DNA of 64,000 nt from Microbacterium sp. GCS4 (GCF_001262495.1 NZ_LGYE01000003.1:372001-436000), one strand, 5' to 3'. Counted from the first letter of the stretch, positions 15,219-25,500 are shown. Numbers and translations: made by a program. Notes: generated by a model not told the origin, from the sequence alone.

Positions 15219-17501
15219 ATGACCGCATCCTCGCCGCACAGCCGCGGCGCCGCGAGTGTCGATGACGACCCCATCATCGCCACCGACCCGAAGCTTCCCC
15301 CGGTCGCCCTGACCGAGGCTCACCACGAGAGGTCCAGCCGCTGGACCTTGCCGAAGATCCTGCTGTGGACGGCCATCGCGCTGCTCGGCGGTGTCGCCTG
15401 GGTCATGCTCGCGATCGTCCGCGGCGAGACCGTCAACGCGATCTGGTTCGTGTTCGCCGCGGTGTGCACGTACCTGATCGGGTACCGCTTCTACTCCAAG
15501 GTCATCGAGCGCTACATCACGCGCCCCGACGACCGCAGGGCCACGCCCGCCGAGGTCAAGCAGGACGGCAAGGACTACGTCCCCACCGACCGCCGCGTGC
15601 TGTACGGCCACCACTTCGCGGCCATCGCCGGCGCCGGTCCTCTCGTCGGGCCGGTGCTCGCCGCGCAGATGGGCTACCTCCCCGGCACGATCTGGATCAT
15701 CGTCGGCGTCGTGCTCGCCGGTGCCGTGCAGGACTACACGGTCCTGTTCTTCTCGATGCGCCGCGGCGGCCGCACGATCGGCCAGATGGCGCGCCAGGAG
15801 CTGGGCAAGATCGGCGGCACGGCCGCGATCATCGCCTCGCTGCTCATCATGCTCATCATCGTCGCGATCCTCGCGCTCGTCGTGGTGAACGCGCTCGGCG
15901 AGAGCCCCTGGGGCGTCTTCTCGGTCGCGATGACCATCCCCATCGCGCTCTTCATGGGCGTGTATCTGCGCTACCTGCGCCCCGGCAAGGTCACCGAGGT
16001 CTCGCTCATCGGGTTCGTGCTGCTGATGGCCGCGATCATCGGCGGCGGTTGGGTCGCCGGCACCGAGTGGGGTCAGGCGATCTTCCACCTCGACCGCACG
16101 ACCATCGCGTGGGGCATCATCGTCTACGGCTTCATCGCCGCCGTGCTCCCGGTCTGGCTGCTGCTCGCCCCGCGCGACTACCTCTCGACGTTCATGAAGA
16201 TCGGCGTGATCGTCATGCTCGCCGGTGCGATCGTGCTCGTCCGCCCGGAGATCACCGTCCCGGCGGTCAGCATCTTCGGCGAGAACGGCATGGGGCCGGT
16301 GTTCGCCGGTCCGCTCTTCCCCTTCCTGTTCGTGACGATCGCCTGCGGAGCCCTATCGGGCTTCCATGCCCTGATCGCCTCGGGCACGACCCCGAAGCTC
16401 GTCGAGAAGGAGCGCCAGACGCGTTTCATCGGCTACGGCGGAATGCTCATGGAGTCGTTCGTGGCGATCATGGCCCTCGTGGCGGCGATCTCGATCGACC
16501 AGGGCATCTACTTCGCGATGAACGCCCCGACGGCGGCGACAGGGGGAACCGTTGAGGGAGCCGTCGCCTTCGTGAACTCTCTGGGCTTGACGGGGGTGAA
16601 CCTCACACCCGAGATGCTCACGGGGACGGCGGCGGCGGTCGGCGAGGAGTCGATCGTGTCGCGCACGGGCGGTGCCCCGACGCTCGCCCTCGGCCTCGCG
16701 CACATCATGCAGCAGGCGCTCGGCGGTCAGGCGCTCATGGCGTTCTGGTACCACTTCGCGATCATGTTCGAGGCGCTGTTCATCCTCACCGCGGTGGATG
16801 CCGGAACTCGCGTCGCGCGTTTCATGCTGCAGGACTCGATCGGCGCCTGGTTCCCGAAGTTCCGCGACGTCTCGTGGCGTCCGGGCGTGTGGATCTGCAC
16901 CGCGATCATGGTGGCCGGTTGGGGAGCGATCCTCATCCTCGGCGTGACCGACCCGCTCGGCGGCATCAACACTTTCTTCCCGCTGTTCGGCATCGCGAAC
17001 CAGCTGCTCGCCGCGATCGCGCTCGCCGTGGTGCTCGCGATCGTCGCGAAGCGCGGACGCAGTTATTTCAAGTGGCTGTGGATCATCGGGCTGCCGTTGG
17101 CGTTCACGGCGGTCGTCACGATCACGGCTTCGTTGTACAAGATCCTGTCGCCGGTGCCCGCGATCGGCTACTGGGCGAACCACGTCAAGTACCGGGATGC
17201 GCTGAGTTCGGGTGACACGTCGCTCGGCGAGCCGAAGGTGCTCGAGGCCGTCATCCGCAACACGGCCGTGCAGGGCACGCTGTCGATCATCTTCGTGACG
17301 CTCGCGATCGTCGTGATGATCGCCGCGGTGATCGCGACCATCAAGGCGATCCGCAACGGTGGCGGCGAGAACACCGAGGATGCGCCGGTCGCCTCCCGGC
17401 GCTACGCCCCCGCGGGCTTCCTGCCGACGGCCGAGGAGCGCGAGCTCGAGAAGCAGTGGGAGCCGATCCTCGCCGACGAGCGCAGGGCATCGTCGCACTG
17501 A
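15219..17501 (+). CDS. cstA: CstA/BtsT-family carbon starvation (pyruvate) transporter
   Basis: The 760-aa polytopic protein matches CstA: a conserved N-terminal block (YGHHFAAIAGAGPLVGPVLA), AGAVQDYTVLFFSMRRGGRTIGQ read in two helices, IACGALSGFHALIASGTTPK, and DAGTRVARFMLQD near the C-terminal third. E. coli relatives BtsT and CstA import pyruvate; peptide uptake was an older proposal. The ATG is preceded by GAGGAG. One base separates its stop from the next gene's start, and a LytS/LytTR pair follows, mirroring the BtsSR-BtsT arrangement. That supports pyruvate or a related carboxylate as substrate, by inference. Confidence 0.93.
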   Translation: MTASSPHSRGAASVDDDPIIATDPKLPPVALTEAHHERSSRWTLPKILLWTAIALLGGVAWVMLAIVRGETVNAIWFVFAAVCTYLIGYRFYSKVIERYITRPDDRRATPAEVKQDGKDYVPTDRRVLYGHHFAAIAGAGPLVGPVLAAQMGYLPGTIWIIVGVVLAGAVQDYTVLFFSMRRGGRTIGQMARQELGKIGGTAAIIASLLIMLIIVAILALVVVNALGESPWGVFSVAMTIPIALFMGVYLRYLRPGKVTEVSLIGFVLLMAAIIGGGWVAGTEWGQAIFHLDRTTIAWGIIVYGFIAAVLPVWLLLAPRDYLSTFMKIGVIVMLAGAIVLVRPEITVPAVSIFGENGMGPVFAGPLFPFLFVTIACGALSGFHALIASGTTPKLVEKERQTRFIGYGGMLMESFVAIMALVAAISIDQGIYFAMNAPTAATGGTVEGAVAFVNSLGLTGVNLTPEMLTGTAAAVGEESIVSRTGGAPTLALGLAHIMQQALGGQALMAFWYHFAIMFEALFILTAVDAGTRVARFMLQDSIGAWFPKFRDVSWRPGVWICTAIMVAGWGAILILGVTDPLGGINTFFPLFGIANQLLAAIALAVVLAIVAKRGRSYFKWLWIIGLPLAFTAVVTITASLYKILSPVPAIGYWANHVKYRDALSSGDTSLGEPKVLEAVIRNTAVQGTLSIIFVTLAIVVMIAAVIATIKAIRNGGGENTEDAPVASRRYAPAGFLPTAEERELEKQWEPILADERRASSH

Positions 17502-17502
17502 G

Positions 17503-17748
17503 ATGACCGACACCATGAATCGGACGGATGCCGTGGCCATGGCCCTGCGGACGCTCTGGTGCACCGCGGGGCGGGTGGGCCGCGGCATCCGCTGGTACAT
17601 GACGACGCTGATGGGCGACACGGCCTACGCGACCTATGTCGCCCATCACCGTCGTCACCACCCCGACGAGGAGCCGGTGACCGAGCGGCAGTTCTGGCGT
17701 CAGCGCATGGACGACCAGGACCGCAACCCCGGTGCCCGCTGCTGCTGA
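17503..17748 (+). CDS. CstA-associated small protein, YbdD/YjiX family
   Basis: The 81-aa protein contains WYMTTLMGDTAYATYVAHHR and PVTERQFWRQRMDDQ, the hallmark of the small YbdD/YjiX proteins found directly after cstA/btsT genes. These partners are needed for, or accompany, the transporter in enterobacteria. It begins two bases after the CstA stop. It has no transmembrane segment. The C-terminal RCC is unusual but the frame is intact. Confidence 0.9.
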   Translation: MTDTMNRTDAVAMALRTLWCTAGRVGRGIRWYMTTLMGDTAYATYVAHHRRHHPDEEPVTERQFWRQRMDDQDRNPGARCC

Positions 17749-17793
17749 CGAGGGTGACGCCGGGTGCCGAAGCCGGATGCTTAGGCTGAGGGC

Positions 17794-18978
17794 ATGAACG
17801 ATGTCGTCCTCGCCGCGATCCTGGGCGCGCTCGGCGGCATCGTGCTCACGGTTCTCCTGGTGCTCGCGCGGCGGTTCGCCCGGGGATCGGCCGACCTCGG
17901 CAGCGACGCGGAGCGTGCGGCGCTGCAGGCGCTTCATCAGGCGAGCCTCGCGGCTCCGCACCTGCGCGCGGGGTTGACGGGGCCCGACGTGGTCAAGGCC
18001 GCCCGACATCTCCGGGTCCTGCTCGGCAGTGCGGCGGTGGCGATCGTCGGCGACGGCGACGCGCTCTCGTTCGACGGTCCGTCAGACGGTCTGGAGTCCG
18101 CGGCGCTGCGGATCGCGCGGGCGGTGCGGGAGTCGGGTCGTCGGCAGGTCTTCCCGTCGCCGGACGGGCGCACCGACGATCTGGAGGCGGTGGGCGCCCC
18201 GATCCTCGTCGATGGGCAGGTCGTCGGCGCGGTCGTGGCCTTCGCGGCCCCGGTGGGTGCGGCGCTCGTGCGGGCGGCGGAGGAGGTTGCGGACTGGTGC
18301 GCCGCGCAGGTGGAGCTCGGGAGCCTCGACGCCTCGCGCACGCAGTTGGCCGAGGCGGAGCTGCGCTCGCTCCGCGCACAGATCTCGCCGCACTTCATCT
18401 ACAACGCCCTCACCGCGATCGCGTCGTTCATCCACACCGATCCGATGCGGGCCCGCGACCTCGTGCTGGAGTTCGCCGACTTCACGAGGTACTCGTTCCG
18501 GCGCCAGGGCGAGTTCACGACGGTCGCGGAGGAGCTCGGCAGCATCCACTCCTTCCTCGAGCTCGAGCGGGCACGGTTCGGGGAGCGCCTGCGGGTCACG
18601 CTGCAGATCGCTCCCGAGACGCTCGCGACGGTCATCCCGTTCCTGTCGGTGCAGCCGATCGTCGAGAACGCCGTGCGGCACGGGATCGAGCCGGGCGAGG
18701 GTGGCGGTGAGATCCGCATCGTCTCCCGCGACGACGGCACGCACACGGAGGTCACGGTCGAGGACGACGGCGTCGGCATGGATCCCGATGCGCTGCGGGC
18801 GACGCTGACCGCCGTCGACGACGGGCTGCACGTGGGGCTGCGCAACGTCGACACCCGGCTGCGGCAGCTGTACGGCGCGGACGGCGGACTCGTGGTCGAG
18901 ACGAACACGGGCGCGGGTACCCTGGTGCGCATGCGGGTGCCCAAGTCGCAGCCGCAGCACGATCCCGAAGGCGACTGA
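17794..18978 (+). CDS. LytS/BtsS-type sensor histidine kinase
   Basis: The 394-aa protein has one N-terminal membrane helix (residues 4-24), a GAF-like region (about 60-180), and a His_kinase/HATPase module. The phospho-acceptor is H200 in AQISPHFIYNALTAI. The N box is VQPIVENAVRHGIEP and the G box is VEDDGVGMD. The usual 5TM-LytS membrane domain is absent, so the input is not sensed by that domain. It is followed by a LytTR regulator after 4 bp and preceded by the CstA pair. It likely responds to a carboxylate or nutrient state and controls the surrounding transporters, as BtsS does; the signal is unknown. Confidence 0.9.
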   Translation: MNDVVLAAILGALGGIVLTVLLVLARRFARGSADLGSDAERAALQALHQASLAAPHLRAGLTGPDVVKAARHLRVLLGSAAVAIVGDGDALSFDGPSDGLESAALRIARAVRESGRRQVFPSPDGRTDDLEAVGAPILVDGQVVGAVVAFAAPVGAALVRAAEEVADWCAAQVELGSLDASRTQLAEAELRSLRAQISPHFIYNALTAIASFIHTDPMRARDLVLEFADFTRYSFRRQGEFTTVAEELGSIHSFLELERARFGERLRVTLQIAPETLATVIPFLSVQPIVENAVRHGIEPGEGGGEIRIVSRDDGTHTEVTVEDDGVGMDPDALRATLTAVDDGLHVGLRNVDTRLRQLYGADGGLVVETNTGAGTLVRMRVPKSQPQHDPEGD

Positions 18979-18982
18979 ACTG

Positions 18983-19714
18983 ATGACAGAGGTGCGCACG
19001 ATCGACGTCCTCGTCGCCGACGACGAGAGACCGGCGCTCGACGAGCTCGTGCATCTGCTGCGACTCGACCCGCGGATCGGCGACATCCTGACGGCGTCTT
19101 CGGGGGCGGAGGCATTGCGGATGCTGTCGCAGCGCGCCGTGCGTATCGCATTCCTCGACATCCATATGCCGGGGCTTCTCGGCACCGAGCTGGCGAGGTC
19201 ACTGCTCGCGCTCGCCGCACCGCCCGCCGTGGTCTTCGTGACGGCCGACGAGGCGCGTGCGGTCGAGGCGTTCGAGCTGCGTGCCGCCGACTACCTGCTC
19301 AAGCCGGTGCGCGTCGAGAGGCTGCGCCAGGCGGTCGACCGGGTCATCGACCTCGGCGAGGTCGCGGCTCCTGTCGACGAGGAGATGCTGCCGGTGACGG
19401 TGGGATCGACCGTACGGTTCGTCCGTCGCAGCGAGGTGCGCTGGGTCCAGGCGCAGGGCGACTATTCGCGTCTGCACACCGAGGGCGGCGGGCATCTCGT
19501 GCGCATCCCGATCTCCGAGCTCGAGGCGCGATGGACGGATGCCGGTTTCCTTCGCATTCATCGCTCCACCCTCGTCCGTGCGACGGCTGTCGCGGAGGCG
19601 CGTCTGTCGGGATCCGACCCGGTCGTGGTGGTCGACGCCGCCGTGCTGCCGGTGAGCAGGCGGCTTGTACCGTCGGTGCGGGAGGCGCTTCTGCGCGCGG
19701 AGGGCGCGCCGTGA
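18983..19714 (+). CDS. LytTR-family response regulator
   Basis: The 243-aa protein has a receiver domain (residues 1-125; phospho-acceptor D59 in FLDIHMPG, acidic pocket DDE at 13-15, conserved K in LLKPV) and a C-terminal LytTR DNA-binding domain (VRWVQAQGDYSRLHTEGG, FLRIHRSTLV). It is the partner of the kinase before it. Its stop overlaps the GTG of the next gene by four bases (GTGA), so the two-component system and the symporter genes are one transcript. BtsR and related regulators activate neighbouring transporter genes. Confidence 0.93.
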   Translation: MTEVRTIDVLVADDERPALDELVHLLRLDPRIGDILTASSGAEALRMLSQRAVRIAFLDIHMPGLLGTELARSLLALAAPPAVVFVTADEARAVEAFELRAADYLLKPVRVERLRQAVDRVIDLGEVAAPVDEEMLPVTVGSTVRFVRRSEVRWVQAQGDYSRLHTEGGGHLVRIPISELEARWTDAGFLRIHRSTLVRATAVAEARLSGSDPVVVVDAAVLPVSRRLVPSVREALLRAEGAP

Positions 19715-20085
19715 CCGAGACGCCGAGACGGGTGCGGGTCACGGCCGATGCGCCCGCCCGACGGTCGACGCCGGCCACGCGGGGGATCGCCCTGCCCGGT
19801 TCTCCGGTCGACGAGGCGGATGCCGTGTTCGCGCGCGCCCTCATGCGCAGCCAGCTGCGACTCGCGCTCGGCACGGTCGCGGGGTTCGTGCTCGTGGTGA
19901 TCGCGCTGACCCTGACGATCGCGCTGATCCCTGAGATCGATCAGTTCGTGGTGTGGGGTCTGCCGCTGTCGTGGCTGCTGCAGGCGTATGCGTTCTATCC
20001 GATCATCCTCGTGTTCGCGGTGCTGTACGTGCGCACGGCGGCACGCAACGAGAGGCGCTTCCGCGCGCTCCGGGACCGCGAATGA
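19711..20085 (+). CDS. DUF485-like two-helix membrane protein
   Basis: The 124-aa protein has a polar, Arg-rich N-terminal tail (about 45 residues) and two hydrophobic helices (about 55-75 and 88-108) ending in a basic RRFRALRDRE tail. Its position just before a sodium:solute symporter, with ATGA overlap, and its layout match DUF485/YjcH partners of ActP-type acetate permeases. The exact family match is less certain than the position. It may stabilise the symporter. Confidence 0.7.
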   Translation: MTETPRRVRVTADAPARRSTPATRGIALPGSPVDEADAVFARALMRSQLRLALGTVAGFVLVVIALTLTIALIPEIDQFVVWGLPLSWLLQAYAFYPIILVFAVLYVRTAARNERRFRALRDRE

Positions 20086-21539
20086 ACGCGGTGCTCGACC
20101 TGGTGGGCATCGCCCTCGTCGTGGTGGCAACGCTGCTGATCGGCGTCTACGGGCTGCGGATCTCCCGCACCACGGGGGACTTCTTCGTCGCCTCGCGCAC
20201 GGTGCGGCCGGTGTGGAACGCCTCGGCCATCAGCGGCGAGTACCTCTCGGCCGGCACCTTCTTGGGGCTCTCAGGGCTCGTGCTGCTCGACGGCGCCCGC
20301 GGGTTCTGGTTTCCGATCGGATACGCGGCCGGGTACCTGCTGGTGCTCGTCTTCGTGGCGGCACCTCTGCGCCGCAGCGGCGCGTACACGATCCCCGACT
20401 TCATGGAGGCGCGGCTCGAATCGACCGCGGCCCGCCGCGTGACGAGCATCGCGGTGCTCGTGATCGGCTGGCTGTACATCGTGCCGCAGCTGCACGGCGC
20501 GGGCATCACCCTGCTCGTCGTCGCCGGGGTGCCGGAGTGGGTGGGCGCTGTGCTCGTGGCGGTGCTGGTCGCGGCGGCGGTCGCCGCGGGAGGCATGCGG
20601 GCGATCACGTACGTGCAGGCGTTCCAGTACTGGCTCAAGCTCACGGCGCTGCTCGTGCCGGTGGTGTGCATCGCGTTCGCGCTCAGTGGCGGTCCGCACG
20701 ATTTCGACCCGGCGCTGGTGTTCCCGGCGGAGGCGGGCCCCTCGGGTTTCGACGCGTATGAGACGGCATCCCTGCTCCTCGCGCTGCTGCTGGGGACCAT
20801 GGGGCTGCCGCATGTGCTGGTGCGCTTCTATACGAGTCCGACCGGCGTGTCGGCGAGACGCACGACGGTGATCGTGATCGGCATGGTCAGCGCGTTCTAT
20901 GCGGTGTCGAGCACCATGGGGCTCCTCGCCCGCATCGCGGCCCCAGACCTGGCAGTGCCCGGTGTCGCCGACACGGTCGTGCTGCTGCTGCCCTCCCGGG
21001 TCTTCCCGGGAGCCCCGGGTGAGCTGCTCACGGCGCTCATCGTCGCGGGAGCGTTCGCGGCGTTCCTCGCGACGTCCGCTGGCCTCGTGGTATCGCTTGC
21101 CGGCGTGATCAGCCAGGACGTGTTCTCGGGATCCGTGCGGTCGTTCCGGCTGTCGGCGGTGCTGTGCGCGCTCGTGCCGCTCGCGGTCGCGTTGCTCACG
21201 GCTCCCGCGGGGCTCGGGTCGAGCGTCGGGGTGGTGTTCGTGGTGGCCGCGTCGACGCTGTCGCCCGTGGTGCTGCTCGGGGTGTGGTGGCGAGGTCTCA
21301 CGGCCCGGGGAGCGGTCGCGGGGATGCTGTCGGGCGGCCTCGCGGCGGGCCTCGCCCTTCTGGTGCATGCGGCCGTCGGCGGGGTGGGCGTCGCCGCGCC
21401 GTATCTCGCGCAGCCGGCCGCGTGGACCATCCCGCTCGCCACCGCCGTGACCGTGACGGTCTCGCTGCTCGACCCCCGAGGCCCGTCCCCGCGCATGGCG
21501 CGATTCCTCGCCCGGGTGCACTCTCCGGAGCGGGGCTGA
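20082..21539 (+). CDS. Sodium:solute symporter (ActP/MctP-like carboxylate permease)
   Basis: The 485-aa protein has about 13 membrane segments and SSS-family signatures: SRTTGDFFVASRTVRPVWNA read across helix 1-2, SAGTFLGLSG, and GAFAAFLATSAGLVVSLAGV. The family couples uptake of acetate, pyruvate, propionate or other small solutes to Na+ or H+. It overlaps the DUF485-like gene by four bases and ends the cstA-lytSR locus. Together the locus offers two carboxylate uptake systems under one two-component system. The substrate is inferred from context. Confidence 0.9.
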   Translation: MNAVLDLVGIALVVVATLLIGVYGLRISRTTGDFFVASRTVRPVWNASAISGEYLSAGTFLGLSGLVLLDGARGFWFPIGYAAGYLLVLVFVAAPLRRSGAYTIPDFMEARLESTAARRVTSIAVLVIGWLYIVPQLHGAGITLLVVAGVPEWVGAVLVAVLVAAAVAAGGMRAITYVQAFQYWLKLTALLVPVVCIAFALSGGPHDFDPALVFPAEAGPSGFDAYETASLLLALLLGTMGLPHVLVRFYTSPTGVSARRTTVIVIGMVSAFYAVSSTMGLLARIAAPDLAVPGVADTVVLLLPSRVFPGAPGELLTALIVAGAFAAFLATSAGLVVSLAGVISQDVFSGSVRSFRLSAVLCALVPLAVALLTAPAGLGSSVGVVFVVAASTLSPVVLLGVWWRGLTARGAVAGMLSGGLAAGLALLVHAAVGGVGVAAPYLAQPAAWTIPLATAVTVTVSLLDPRGPSPRMARFLARVHSPERG

Positions 21540-21819
21540 GCGACCGGGCGAGGCGGTATGCCGGAATACGTTCCGACGGCGCGCCGCAAAGGTACGCGAC
21601 CTCCGCACTGCAGGCGATGGCGTCGACGGTGGATCCGAATGGGTTGGCGTTGAAGACGGCGACGACGTTTGAGCAGCCGGGTGGGTCGGGGGTGGTTGCG
21701 GCGTCTCACCTGGGCGCTGCCGGGGCGACGGTGGCGGGTGCTCCGGCGTCGGCACGAAACGGACGCGGATGCGACTCCTTGAACAGTGCAAAACGTACGT
21801 TTCGCGCTATCCTGTACTC
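21540..21819 (+). other. Intergenic stretch with a possible coding remnant
   Basis: This 280-bp gap separates the symporter from the antitoxin gene. From about 21600 to 21755 the plus strand is relatively G/T-rich and one frame reads ALQAMASTVDPNGLALKTAT without a proper start. It has no clear family match and may be a decayed gene fragment. No terminator was identified. Confidence 0.3.
21791..21802 (+). promoter_or_regulatory. Palindromic operator AAACGTACGTTT of the Phd/RelE module
   Basis: A perfect 12-bp palindrome lies 17 bp before the antitoxin ATG, in the likely core promoter. Phd/YefM antitoxins repress their own operons through short palindromes, so this is the natural candidate site. 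Confidence 0.6.
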
Positions 21820-22083
21820 ATGAGTGAGATCGCGATAACCGAGGCCCGTAGCCGTCTGGCGTCGATCATCGACGATGCGCGCACCGAGCCGGTGTATCTG
21901 ACTCGCCGTAGCAGGCCGGTGGCGGCCGTCGTCGACACTTCCCTCTTGGAGCGGCTCCTGGCCGATGCTGAGGAGCTCGCAGATATCCGTGCCGTGGACG
22001 AGGCATGGGAGGAGACGGAGCGTCTGCAGGAGACGCCGATCCCGTGGGACGACGTCAAGCGAGACCTCGGACTGGTGCAGTGA
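21820..22083 (+). CDS. Phd/YefM-family antitoxin
   Basis: The 87-aa protein begins MSEIAITEARSRLASIIDDA and continues with TEPVYLTRRSRPVAAVVD, the Phd/YefM DNA-binding fold in which a beta hairpin displays RRSRPVAAVV. The C-terminal half (EETERLQETPIPWDDVKRD) is the toxin-binding tail. The RelE-like toxin starts inside its stop codon region (GTGA overlap). A palindrome sits just upstream. Confidence 0.9.
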   Translation: MSEIAITEARSRLASIIDDARTEPVYLTRRSRPVAAVVDTSLLERLLADAEELADIRAVDEAWEETERLQETPIPWDDVKRDLGLVQ

Positions 22084-22334
22084 CCTACACGCTGTGGGTT
22101 CTTCCCGTGGCGGCTCGCGCGATACGCAAGCTCCCGCCGGAGGCGAAGCGGCGAATAGAGGGAGTCATCGAGACGCTGGCCGATCAGCCGCGACCGCCGG
22201 CCGCGACGAAGCTCACCGGACGCCCGGAATGGCGCGTTCGCACCGGCGATTACCGTGTGCTCTATCGCATCGAGGATCAGATCCTCACCGTGGTCATCGT
22301 TCACGCCGCGCATCGACGCGACGTATACCGATGA
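22080..22334 (+). CDS. RelE/ParE-superfamily toxin
   Basis: The 84-aa protein starts at GTG. It has the RelE fold signature: YTLWVLPVAARAIRKLPPEA, then a helix pair, TKLTGRPEWRVRTGDYRVLY and VVIVHAAHRRDVYR at the C-terminus. RelE toxins cleave mRNA on the ribosome. WRVRTGDYRVLYRI carries the expected basic residues, and the terminal HRRDVYR matches the family's catalytic end. It is coupled to the Phd-type antitoxin. Confidence 0.92.
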   Translation: MTYTLWVLPVAARAIRKLPPEAKRRIEGVIETLADQPRPPAATKLTGRPEWRVRTGDYRVLYRIEDQILTVVIVHAAHRRDVYR

Positions 22335-22534
22335 TCGGCCACGGCCCCGGCTCGGGGGCCAGTCCGGCCATCTCCCCGCTGCCTGGGAGCACTCCCACCG
22401 GGAAAGAGCGACAGGAAATGACGTACTGGCCTTTCGTCTAGGTTTCGACCTCGAACCTGGCAATCCCGTGTGAGTCCGGGTTACTTTGAGCGGCGTTGCG
22501 GCAAGAGGCCGCACAACGATCATCGGAGAGTCAC
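22335..22534 (+). other. Leader region before the subtilase gene
   Basis: This 200-bp gap contains imperfect dyads such as CTGGGAGCACTCCCA near 22381 and a GCGGC-rich hairpin near 22490. It was compared by eye with tRNA and the ydaO c-di-AMP riboswitch and did not match. It probably holds the subtilase promoter; CGGAGAG precedes the ATG. Confidence 0.35.
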
Positions 22535-25500
22535 ATGGGTCGAACACCCCTCCGGATGGCAGCGGCCACAAGCCTGGCCGTGCTGTTCGTCGCGTCGACG
22601 GCAACCGTAGGATACGCAGGCGTCGAGGAGGTGAACGCACCCACCCCGATCGAGGGCACGCCCGGACAGTACATCGTCGTACTGAAGGCCGACCCCCTCG
22701 CCAGCTACGAAGGCGGCGTCGACGGCATCCAGGCGACGAAGCCCGCCGAGGGCGAGCAGCTCGAGACCGAGTCGCAGGACTCGCTCCGCTACGTGAAGCA
22801 CCTCGAGGCCGAGCAGCAGACCGTCGCGCAGGAGGCCGGCGTCACTCCCGACACGACCTACCAGGTCGTGCTCAACGGCTTCAGCGCGCAGCTCTCGGGT
22901 GAGCAGGTCGACACGCTCCGCGCCTCGAAGGACGTCTTCGGCGTGTACCCGGACTTCATCCGCCACCCCGACGCGCAGACCTCCACGAGCTTCCTCGGAC
23001 TCGGCGACGACAAGAAGGGCAAGGGCGGCGTCTGGCAGCAGACCGGCGGCGTCGACAAGGCCGGCGAAGGCGTCGTGGTCGGTGTGATCGACACAGGCAT
23101 CGCCCCCGAGCATCCGTCGTTCCAGGGCAAGAAGCTCAAGCAGCAGAAGAAGGACAAGAGTCGCCACAAGGGGCGCGAGCCGTACACCGACGGCACGAAC
23201 GTCTACTTCGACAAGTCCGACGGCGGACGCTTCCAGGCCACCATGGTCGAAGGCCAGGGCTGGGACAAGAGCGACTACTCCAGCAAGCTCATCGGCGCGC
23301 AGTACTTCTCCTCGGGCGCCGCCGCCGCAGGCTTCGACTTCCAGTACGACTACCTCTCGCCGCGTGACGGCGACGGCCACGGCTCGCACACCGCCAGCAC
23401 TGCAGCCGGCAACTTCAAGGTGAAGGCAGCGGTCGAGGGCGTCGACTTCGGCACGATCTCGGGTGTCGCGCCCGGCGCCAAGGTCTCGGCCTACAAGGCC
23501 TGCTACGTCGGCCCGGACCCCACCGTCACCACCGACGACATCTGCGCCGGCAGCGACCTCATCGCCGCGATCGACCAGGCCGTCGCCGACGGCGTCGACG
23601 TGATCAACTACTCGATCGGCGGCGGCGCGGCATCCACCGTCCTCGCCCCCGAGGACATCGCGTTCTTCAACGCGGCCGCCGCCGGCGTCTTCGTCGCCGC
23701 GAGCGCCGGCAACGACGGACCCGACTCCGTCACCGCCGACCACGCCTCGCCGTGGTACACGACCGTCGCCGCGTCGACCATCCCGACCTGGGAGGGCACC
23801 GTGCAGTTCGACGGGTTCGCGCAGGCCGGCGCCTCGGTCAGCGTGCCGTTCGGCCAGACCGTCACCGGACCGTCGGTGTACGCCGGCGACATCCCGGCAT
23901 CCGGCGCCTCGGGTGCGGATGCTGCGCTCTGCCTCCCCGGAATGCTCGACGCCGCCCGGGCCGCAGGGCACATCGTGGTCTGCGACCGCGGCAACAACGC
24001 ACGCGCCGAGAAGTCTCAGGTCGTGAAGGATGCCGGAGGCATCGGCATGGTCCTCGTGAACGTGCCCGGCGGAGCCGACTCGCTCGACAACGACTTCCAC
24101 GCCGTGCCGACCGTGCACCTCGCCTCCGCGTACCGCGCGGCCGTGCTCGCCTACGTGCAGGGCGGCACCGATCGCCCGATCTCGCTCGTCGGCAAGAACA
24201 CCACCGGTGTCACCACCCCGACGCCGCAGATCGCCGGCTTCTCCAGCCGCGGACCGATGCTCGCCGACGGCAGCGACGTCATGAAGCCCGACATCGCCGC
24301 CCCCGGCGTCGCGATCCTCGCCGCCACGAACAACGACCCGGGCGAGGCGCCGACCTTCGGCATCCTGTCGGGAACGTCGATGGCGTCGCCGCACATCGCC
24401 GGCCTCGCAGCCCTGTACCTCGGCGAGCGGCCCCTGGCCAAGCCCGCCGAGATCAAGTCCGCGATGATGACCACCGCGTACGACACGGTCAACGCCGACG
24501 GATCGCCCAACCGCGACCCGTTCTCGCAGGGTGCCGGTCAGGTCGACCCGAAGCGAATGTTCAACCCGGGCCTGCTGTACATGAACGACGTGGTCGACTG
24601 GATGGCTTTCCTCGAGGGCAAGGGGCTCGCCGACTTCCCCGGTGACCCCATCGACGGCAGCGACCTCAACGCCGCGTCGATCTCGATCGGTTCGCTCGCC
24701 AGCGCGCAGACCGTCTCCCGCACGGTCACGTCGACCGAGAAGGGCACGTTCACGGCATCCGTCGACGTCCCCGGCGTCGACGTGACGGTGTCGCCGTCGA
24801 CCCTGAAGTTCGACCGCGCGGGCCAGAAGGCGACCTACACGGTCACGTTCGACAACCAGAGCGCACCCGTCGAGCAGTGGGCGACCGGCTCGCTCACCTG
24901 GACGAGCAAGAAGAACACGGTGCGCTCGCCGATCGCGGTGTTCCCCGTCACGGCGGATGCTCCCGCCGAGGTCACGGGCACGGGCGTCGACGGGTCGACC
25001 ACGGTCGAGATCACCCCCGGTCTCGACGGCGATCTGCCGCTCGGGCTCTCGGGCCTCACCCCGTTCACGCTGCTCGAGGATCCTGACGGCCGCGTCGTCG
25101 GGCACTCGGGTGACGAGGCATCGGGTGACGCGAACAAGGACGTGTCGTGGATCGTCGACGTGCCCGAGGGCACGACGCTGGCACGGTTCGACCTCGATTC
25201 GTCGGACGACACCGGCAGCGACCTCGACCTGAGTGTGTACCGGGTGGTGAGCCCCGACGACCTGCGGTACTACGAGCAGTGGAAGTCGGCCACCGGATCG
25301 GCCGATGAGCAGGTCACCGTCGCCGCCCCGACCGCAGGCACCTACCTGGTCGTCGCGAACGTCTACGCCACCTCGGCGCCGATGACGTGGGACATGACCT
25401 ACGCCACGGTGCAGCCGGGAGGCGACGGAGCTCTGACCGCGACCCCGAACCCGATCGCCGCCGTGCGCGGTGAGAAGACGAGCTACGACCTCAGCTGGTC

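Noticed and set aside
22335-22534. tRNA or c-di-AMP riboswitch before the subtilase
   Set aside because: No cloverleaf or acceptor end, and the conserved ydaO core sequence is not found.
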